From positions 1 to 43,989 of the forward strand of contig JALVTT010000046.1 in NCBI GenBank assembly GCA_027024025.1: DNA of 43,989 nucleotides, read 5' to 3'. Shown here in pieces: positions 37,672 to 43,989 of the stretch; positions within the stretch are counted from its first letter, which is position 1; each line of letters starts with the position of its first letter. Both the position numbers and the translations under genes were made by a program. The notes under the pieces were generated by a model. The model was not told the DNA's origin and ran no database searches. It saw only the letters and a list, made by a program, of their open reading frames with translations. This DNA comes from Sedimenticola sp. Lineage in GTDB: Bacteria; Pseudomonadota; Gammaproteobacteria; Chromatiales; Chromatiaceae.

Positions 37672-37675
<4 letters not shown>
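36449..37675 (+). CDS. dapC: Succinyldiaminopimelate transaminase
   Basis: 408-residue class I/II PLP aminotransferase. N-terminal [19 protein letters not shown] and IGEPKHATP are typical of DapC, which makes N-succinyl-LL-2,6-diaminopimelate for lysine and peptidoglycan. The PLP lysine is K245 in [12 protein letters not shown]; the SPGNPTGAV and [13 protein letters not shown] motifs place the cofactor. It overlaps dapD (ATGA), which fixes the assignment over other aminotransferases. Confidence 0.93.
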
Positions 37676-38493
<818 letters not shown>

Positions 38494-38498
38494 GGAAA

Positions 38499-38598
38499 AC
38501 CACAAAGGACACGAAGAACACAAAGCTTGTCCGGGCATGGACATGTACCCGCAGGGAGTAACCCCTGTATTCTTCGTGTTCTTTGTGCTCTTCGTGGT
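38499..38598. repeat. Inverted repeat of iterated 9-mers, copy 1
   Basis: Left arm 38499-38525 consists of three 9-mers (ACCACAAAG, GACACGAAG, AACACAAAG). The right arm 38572-38598 is its imperfect inverse, matching at 22 of 27 positions, with all differences purine or pyrimidine transitions. About 46 bp lie between. It fills the dapD to spx-like gap. A related copy follows at 38955. Confidence 0.75.
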
Positions 38599-38607
38599 GG
38601 CAAGACC

Positions 38608-38954
38608 ATGATCAGACTCTATGGCATTCCCAACTGCGACACCATGAAGAAGGCCCGCGCCTGGCTGGCCGATCATGGTGTCGAATACCAGTTTCACGAC
38701 TACAAGAAGGAAGGCATCGACGAGGCCACCCTGCGCGGCTGGGCCGACCAGGTCGGCTGGGAGACCCTGCTCAACCGGCGTGGCATGATGTGGCGCAGGC
38801 TGCCGCAGGAAACCCGCGACAGCATGAACGGACAAAAGGCCCTCGAGGTGATGCTGGAGACACCGAGTATCATCAAGCGCCCGGTGCTGGAGATGGGCGG
38901 AAAGATCCATGTCGGCTTCAGCCCCGAACAATACGAGGCCCTGTTCGCTCGATG

Positions 38955-38955
<1 letters not shown>
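38608..38955 (+). CDS. ArsC/Spx-family reductase (YffB-like)
   Basis: 115 residues. The N-terminal YGIPNCDTMKKARAWL has a single redox Cys at the ArsC/Spx position; Arg-Pro in IIKRPVLEMGG and the closing SPEQYEALF are typical of YffB. The family is thioredoxin-like and binds glutathione weakly; arsenate reduction is not established. Start ATG at 38608; the upstream frame crosses a repeat. It lies between dapD and dapE, an order seen in other gammaproteobacteria. Repeats flank it on both sides, one overlapping its stop codon. Confidence 0.88.
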
Positions 38956-40233
<1,278 letters not shown>

Positions 40234-40245
40234 TTCGACGCCTCC

Positions 40246-40944
40246 TCAGCAAGGTGCGCGGCTGAACAACCGCTCCGCATCCAGGATATCGATGTCCCGC
40301 CCCTGGACCCCGATCACCCCGTCGTGCTCCAGCTGATGCAGGACGCGCGAGAAGGTCTCGGGTGTGAGATTGAGCAGGGAGGCCGTGGTCGACTTGGTGG
40401 CGGGAAGCCGGATCCTGGACCCGCGCCCCAGGTGCTGTTGCTCCCTCACCTGCTGGGCCAGAAAGCCCACCACCCGCTCCCGCGCATTATGGATGCAGAA
40501 ATTCTCCATATCGCTGATCAGGCCATGCAGGCGCCGGCTGAGATTGGCAATCATGCGATACGCCACGCGCGGGTCATGCTCGATCATATCCAGCAAGCGA
40601 TCACGCGGAATCGCGAGCACATTGGATGCCTCTATGGCCTCGGCAAACACCGGGTAAGGCGCCCCCAGAAAGACCACCGCCTCACCGAAGGTGCGCCCGG
40701 GCCCGATAATCTCCAGAACCTTCTCGTGCCCCTGTTCGGAAGAGAAGAAGAGCCGTATCCGGCCAGTGGCGACACAGTACATCCAGTCCGAGGCGTCGCC
40801 CTTGGAAAACAGCCGCTCACCACGCCGCAACTCGCGCAACCGTGTCTTGCGCAGCAGGTTCTCCATGACCGCATCGCCCTGCCCCTGGAAGATCGGCAGA
40901 CGCGACAAAAAGGCCAGATAAGGCTGCAAATGGGATGGCACCAT
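40246..40944 (-). CDS. Crp/Fnr-family transcriptional regulator
   Basis: 232 residues. Cyclic-nucleotide-binding fold at ~14-130 (RRGERLFSKGDASDWMYCV, GRTFGEAVVFLG), a dimerisation helix (~130-155) and a C-terminal winged helix with TTASLLNLTPETFSRVLHQL as recognition helix. The N-terminal Cys cluster of FNR is absent, so it is not an iron-sulfur FNR; it resembles Dnr/NnrR-like or orphan Crp/Fnr proteins. It is codirectional with and downstream of napAB-TPR, suggesting but not proving control of nitrate respiration. Confidence 0.85.
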   Translation of the reverse strand: MVPSHLQPYLAFLSRLPIFQGQGDAVMENLLRKTRLRELRRGERLFSKGDASDWMYCVATGRIRLFFSSEQGHEKVLEIIGPGRTFGEAVVFLGAPYPVFAEAIEASNVLAIPRDRLLDMIEHDPRVAYRMIANLSRRLHGLISDMENFCIHNARERVVGFLAQQVREQQHLGRGSRIRLPATKSTTASLLNLTPETFSRVLHQLEHDGVIGVQGRDIDILDAERLFSRAPC

Positions 40945-41009
40945 CCGACTTGTTTCCGGACCAATGGAAAACTCAGTCTAGATGATAGACCGCGCACATC
41001 CAAGGCGGC

Positions 41010-41032
41010 ATCCGGCCCGGATATGGCCGGAT
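41010..41032. repeat. 8-bp inverted repeat upstream of the Crp/Fnr gene
   Basis: ATCCGGCC (41010-41017) and GGCCGGAT (41025-41032), seven-base loop. It lies about 70 bp upstream of the regulator's ATG and could be an operator. On the minus strand TATCAT (40987-40982) lies just downstream of it and is a weak -10. Confidence 0.4.
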
Positions 41033-41042
41033 CGGCATGAAT

Positions 41043-41069
41043 CTGCACAACCTGGATCAGGTTGTGCAG
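41043..41069 (-). terminator. Perfect 12-bp hairpin after the TPR gene
   Basis: CTGCACAACCTG and CAGGTTGTGCAG with a three-base loop start one base beyond the TPR gene's stop codon. It probably ends the nap transcript or protects its 3' end. The bases that follow on the minus strand (ATTCATG) lack a T-run. An operator role for the Crp/Fnr gene downstream is also possible. Confidence 0.5.
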
Positions 41070-41070
41070 C

Positions 41071-41550
41071 CTATTTCGGCGGCGCGGGATCCGCCGCTCC
41101 GGAAGCGGCATGGGCGCGCGCCAGCATCCGCTTGCGGGCACGCACGTACTCGCCGAGCTTCTGGGCGTTGGCGAGCGAGGGATCGAGTTCCAGCGCCCGC
41201 TCGACCATGGCCTGCGCCATGCCATAGTGCTGCTTGTGCAGATAGGCGATGGCGATACCGACAAACAGTTTCGGATTCTTCGGCTCCAGCAGGATGGCCT
41301 CCTGGTAGTGCGCGATGGCATCGTCCGCACGCTGGCGGCTCAGGTAGAAGGCCGCCAGGCGCGCGTGGATGCGGGCCGAGGACGGCTCCGCGGCCAGCGC
41401 CGCCTTGAAGGCCTGCTCGGCCTGCTCGAACCGGCCCTGCTGCCAGAGCCGGCCGGCACGCGAGACCGGATCCCCGGCGTCCTTCGCGGCCAACGCCCCG
41501 GCCGCGCTCGTCAGCAGGATCAAGGACAGAATGATCAGTCTGTAAAACAT
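41071..41550 (-). CDS. Periplasmic tetratricopeptide-repeat protein
   Basis: 159 residues: signal peptide (YRLIILSLILLTSAAGALA), then about three TPR motifs (LWQQGRFEQAEQAFKAALAA; ARLAAFYLSRQRADDAIAHY; GIAIAYLHKQHYGMAQAMVE) and a basic helix with a Pro tail. ATG at 41550 with GGGAGA nearby begins the signal peptide. It lies 37 bp after napB on the same strand, so it is probably a partner or assembly factor for the Nap complex or cytochrome c maturation; that is inference. Confidence 0.78.
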   Translation of the reverse strand: MFYRLIILSLILLTSAAGALAAKDAGDPVSRAGRLWQQGRFEQAEQAFKAALAAEPSSARIHARLAAFYLSRQRADDAIAHYQEAILLEPKNPKLFVGIAIAYLHKQHYGMAQAMVERALELDPSLANAQKLGEYVRARKRMLARAHAASGAADPAPPK

Positions 41551-41587
41551 GGAATCTCCCGGTCTGCCTGGCTGTTTCCGCGACACC

Positions 41588-42022
41588 TCAACGCCCCGCG
41601 TCGAAGACATTCTGAACCAACGGGGTCTTGTCCACCTGGGGCGCGTGACACTGGGTACAGAAATAATAGCGGGTGGACACATGCCCCAGACGCTCGCCCT
41701 TGCGGTTGACGAAATGGGTCTTGCTCACCATGGGGGCATTGATCTCCTCATGCTCCAGATCGCCGTGGCACTTCAGACACTGGTTCTTCTTGAGACTGAT
41801 CCGTGTCTTGTCCACCTTGTGCGGGATCATGGGCGGGTGGGTACGGTATGACTTCTTGAACTCGCCGTTCTCCGGCAGAATCACATCCGCCCGGGCCGGA
41901 CGCTTGGACCCGGCATCCAGCGGGCGGTCCCCGCGCAGTGAACGCAGGTCCACCGCGCCGGCCGAGAGGCTCCACAACAGCCCCCCGCTCAGGATGATGA
42001 TGACAAGATATCTCCTGTTCAT
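41588..42022 (-). CDS. napB: Periplasmic nitrate reductase, diheme cytochrome c subunit
   Basis: 144 residues with signal peptide (cleaved near AGA-VDL) and two c-type heme motifs, CLKCH and CTQCH, with the spacing of NapB. HPPMIPHKVD is also typical. It passes electrons to NapA in the periplasm. ATG at 42022 has GGGGGACC upstream; eight bp separate it from napA. Confidence 0.95.
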   Translation of the reverse strand: MNRRYLVIIILSGGLLWSLSAGAVDLRSLRGDRPLDAGSKRPARADVILPENGEFKKSYRTHPPMIPHKVDKTRISLKKNQCLKCHGDLEHEEINAPMVSKTHFVNRKGERLGHVSTRYYFCTQCHAPQVDKTPLVQNVFDAGR

Positions 42023-42030
42023 GGTCCCCC

Positions 42031-43989
42031 CTATGCCTTGACGACCTTGACCGCGCATTTCTTGTAATCCGTCTCCTTGGATAGCGGGTCGGTCGCGTCC
42101 AGGGTCAGCTTGTTGACGATACGACCGGCATCGAACCAGGGGATGAAGATCAGGCCCTTCGGCGGCCTGTTACGCCCCCGGGTCTCGACCCGCGCCAGGA
42201 TCTCGCCGCGCCGGCTGATCACCCGCGCCAGCTTCCCGCGGCGCAGACGCCGCCTGAGCGCATCCTCGTGGTTCATGTAGATCACGGCATCCGGGAAGGC
42301 CCGGTACAACTCGGGCACCCGCCGGGTCATGGAGCCGGAATGCCAGTGCTCCAGCACCCGTCCGGTACACAGCCACAGATCGTATTCCTGGTCCGGGCTC
42401 TCGGCCGGCGGCTCATAGGGCGCGGTGATGATGTTGGCCCGGCCATCAGGCTTGCCATAGAAATAGACATCCCCCCGGGCCACCTTGTCGTTCACCCTGG
42501 TGACGAAGGGATCGAAACCCTCGCGATAACGCCACAGGGTCTCCTTGCCATCGACCACGGGCCAACGCAACCCCCGGGCCTTGTGATAGGCCTCGAAGGG
42601 CGCCTGGTCGTGCCCCTTCTTCACACCCTCGTGCTGGAAGCGGCGGTACTCCTCGAACAGCCCCTTCTGCACGTAATAACCGAAGTGCTCGCTCTCGTGG
42701 TTGCCATAATGGTTGCCACGGTCATCACTTATGTGGCCATGAAAGGGATACCTGTTGACCTGGCCGTTCTCGAACAACACCTCGTACAGCGTCTTGCCGC
42801 GATACTCGGGCGCCTTGGCCAGCAGCTCCTCGGGCCAGACCTCCTCGGTCCTGAAGCGCTTGGAGAACTCCATGATCTGCCACAGGTCGGATCTGGCCTC
42901 GCCCGGGGCCCGTTTCTGCTCGCGCCAGAACTGGGTGCGCCGCTCGGCGTTGCCGTAGGCGCCTTCCTTTTCCACCCACATGGCGGTGGGCAGGATGAGA
43001 TCGGCCGCCTGTGCCGTAATGGTCGGATAGGGATCGGAGACCACGATGAAGTTGTCCGGATTGCGATAGCCCGGAAAGGTCTCCTCGTTCATGTTGGCCG
43101 CCGCCTGCATGTTGTTGTTGCACATCACCCAGTAGGCGTTGAGCTTGCCGTCCTTCAACATGCGGTTCTGCAGCACCGCGTGATAACCCACCTTGCCGGG
43201 GATGGTGCCCTCGGGCAGCTTCCAGATCTTCTCGGCGAAGTCGCGGTGCGCCTTCTTCTTGACCACATAGTCCGCCGGCAGGCGGTGGGCGAAGGTTCCG
43301 ACCTCGCGCGCGGTGCCGCAGGCCGAGGGCTGGCCGGTCAGCGAGAACGGGCCATTGCCCGGCTCGGAGATCTTGCCGGTCAGCAGGTGCACGTTGTACA
43401 TCAGGCCGTTCACCCACACGCCGCGGGTATGCTGGTTGAAGCCCATGGTCCAATACGACACGATCTTCTTTTTGGGATCGGCATAAAGCCTGGCCAACCG
43501 CTCCAGGCGCTCGGCCGGCACCCCCGAGAGCCGTGACACATATTCCAGGGTATAGGGCTCGACCGACTTGGCGTATTCCTCGAAGCCAATCTTGCTCAGC
43601 TTGCCCTTGGCCCGGTTCCTGGCCTTCTTCTCGCGTGGATCCCCGGGCCGCAGGCCATAGCCGATATCGGTCGGCGTCTTGGTGAAATTGACGTGCTTGT
43701 CGATGAAGTCCTGGTCGTAGGCCTTGTTCTGAATGATGTAGTTGGCGATGTAGTTGAGGATCGCCAGGTCGGTCTGCGGGGTGAACACCATGCCGTTGTC
43801 GGCCAGCTCGAAGCAGCGGTGCTCATAGGTGGACAGCACATGCACCTCGCAGCCTTCATGCGTCAGACGCCGATCGGTCAGACGCGACCACAGGATGGGG
43901 TGCATCTCGGCCATGTTGGAGCCCCACAGCACGAAGGCGTCGGCGTGCTCCAGGTCGTCATAACAACCCATGGGCTCGTCCGCGCCGAA
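42031..43989 (-). CDS. napA: Periplasmic nitrate reductase catalytic subunit (5' partial)
   Basis: C-terminal ~652 residues of NapA, a bis-MGD molybdoenzyme that reduces nitrate to nitrite in the periplasm. The frame is open to the window's end; the first visible residues [19 protein letters not shown] lie just after the Mo-ligand Cys, so that residue, the 4Fe-4S motif and the Tat signal are outside. Visible: [62 protein letters not shown], and the C-terminal domain with [20 protein letters not shown]. The ATG at 43971 is internal. Followed by napB and the TPR gene. Confidence 0.96.
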   Translation of the reverse strand, partial: FGADEPMGCYDDLEHADAFVLWGSNMAEMHPILWSRLTDRRLTHEGCEVHVLSTYEHRCFELADNGMVFTPQTDLAILNYIANYIIQNKAYDQDFIDKHVNFTKTPTDIGYGLRPGDPREKKARNRAKGKLSKIGFEEYAKSVEPYTLEYVSRLSGVPAERLERLARLYADPKKKIVSYWTMGFNQHTRGVWVNGLMYNVHLLTGKISEPGNGPFSLTGQPSACGTAREVGTFAHRLPADYVVKKKAHRDFAEKIWKLPEGTIPGKVGYHAVLQNRMLKDGKLNAYWVMCNNNMQAAANMNEETFPGYRNPDNFIVVSDPYPTITAQAADLILPTAMWVEKEGAYGNAERRTQFWREQKRAPGEARSDLWQIMEFSKRFRTEEVWPEELLAKAPEYRGKTLYEVLFENGQVNRYPFHGHISDDRGNHYGNHESEHFGYYVQKGLFEEYRRFQHEGVKKGHDQAPFEAYHKARGLRWPVVDGKETLWRYREGFDPFVTRVNDKVARGDVYFYGKPDGRANIITAPYEPPAESPDQEYDLWLCTGRVLEHWHSGSMTRRVPELYRAFPDAVIYMNHEDALRRRLRRGKLARVISRRGEILARVETRGRNRPPKGLIFIPWFDAGRIVNKLTLDATDPLSKETDYKKCAVKVVKA

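Overview
The window is about 44 kb of GC-rich, gene-dense chromosome from a Gram-negative bacterium, most likely a gammaproteobacterium. The evidence is the lipid A genes (lpxA, lpxB, lpxD), the order rpsB-tsf-pyrH-frr-uppS-cdsA-dxr-rseP-bamA-skp-lpxD-fabZ-lpxA-lpxB, the block hda/DUF2066/purMN, and divergent map-glnD. Periplasmic nitrate reductase (napAB), an NhaD-type Na+/H+ antiporter and SoxW/TlpA-like thioredoxins fit a sulfur-oxidising or halo/alkali-tolerant lineage such as Chromatiales/Ectothiorhodospiraceae. That placement is inference; no rRNA is present.

Layout. 1-7.7 kb: the 3' end of cpdA; a tightly coupled minus-strand operon tlpA - SoxW-like thioredoxin - tolC-like - short HlyD-like adaptor with no pump gene; a PilZ-domain protein with an unrecognised N-terminal region; then arsC - wrbA - DUF2069 - hda. 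7.7-12.3 kb: AI-2E transporter, CDP-alcohol phosphatidyltransferase and DUF2066 on the minus strand, divergent from purMN. 12.3-17.5 kb: dcd, a five-hairpin repeat array, nhaD, and a complete AmmeMemoRadiSam set (radical SAM enzyme divergent from Memo-like and AMMECR1-like genes). 17.5-31.3 kb: the long minus-strand operon for translation factors, isoprenoid/phospholipid precursors, outer-membrane biogenesis and lipid A. 31.7-40.2 kb: map-glnD, a VOC protein and EamA permease on the minus strand, then dapC-dapD-Spx/ArsC-like-dapE. 40.2-44 kb: a Crp/Fnr regulator, a TPR protein, napB and the 3' part of napA, all on the minus strand.

The window is mainly housekeeping. The 12-gene envelope/translation operon runs from rpsB to lpxB and joins protein synthesis to peptidoglycan carrier (UppS), phospholipid (CdsA), isoprenoid (Dxr), stress proteolysis (RseP), outer-membrane protein assembly (BamA, Skp) and lipid A synthesis. 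ATGA-type start/stop overlaps are frequent and imply translational coupling.

The most unusual features are: the AmmeMemoRadiSam trio, whose biochemical role is unsettled; the thioredoxin-TolC-adaptor cassette without a transporter; the mosaic base composition of bamA, whose AT-rich part begins at the POTRA/barrel junction; the composite hairpin array upstream of nhaD; and two families of intergenic palindromic repeats. No tRNA, rRNA, CRISPR array, insertion sequence or prophage was seen.
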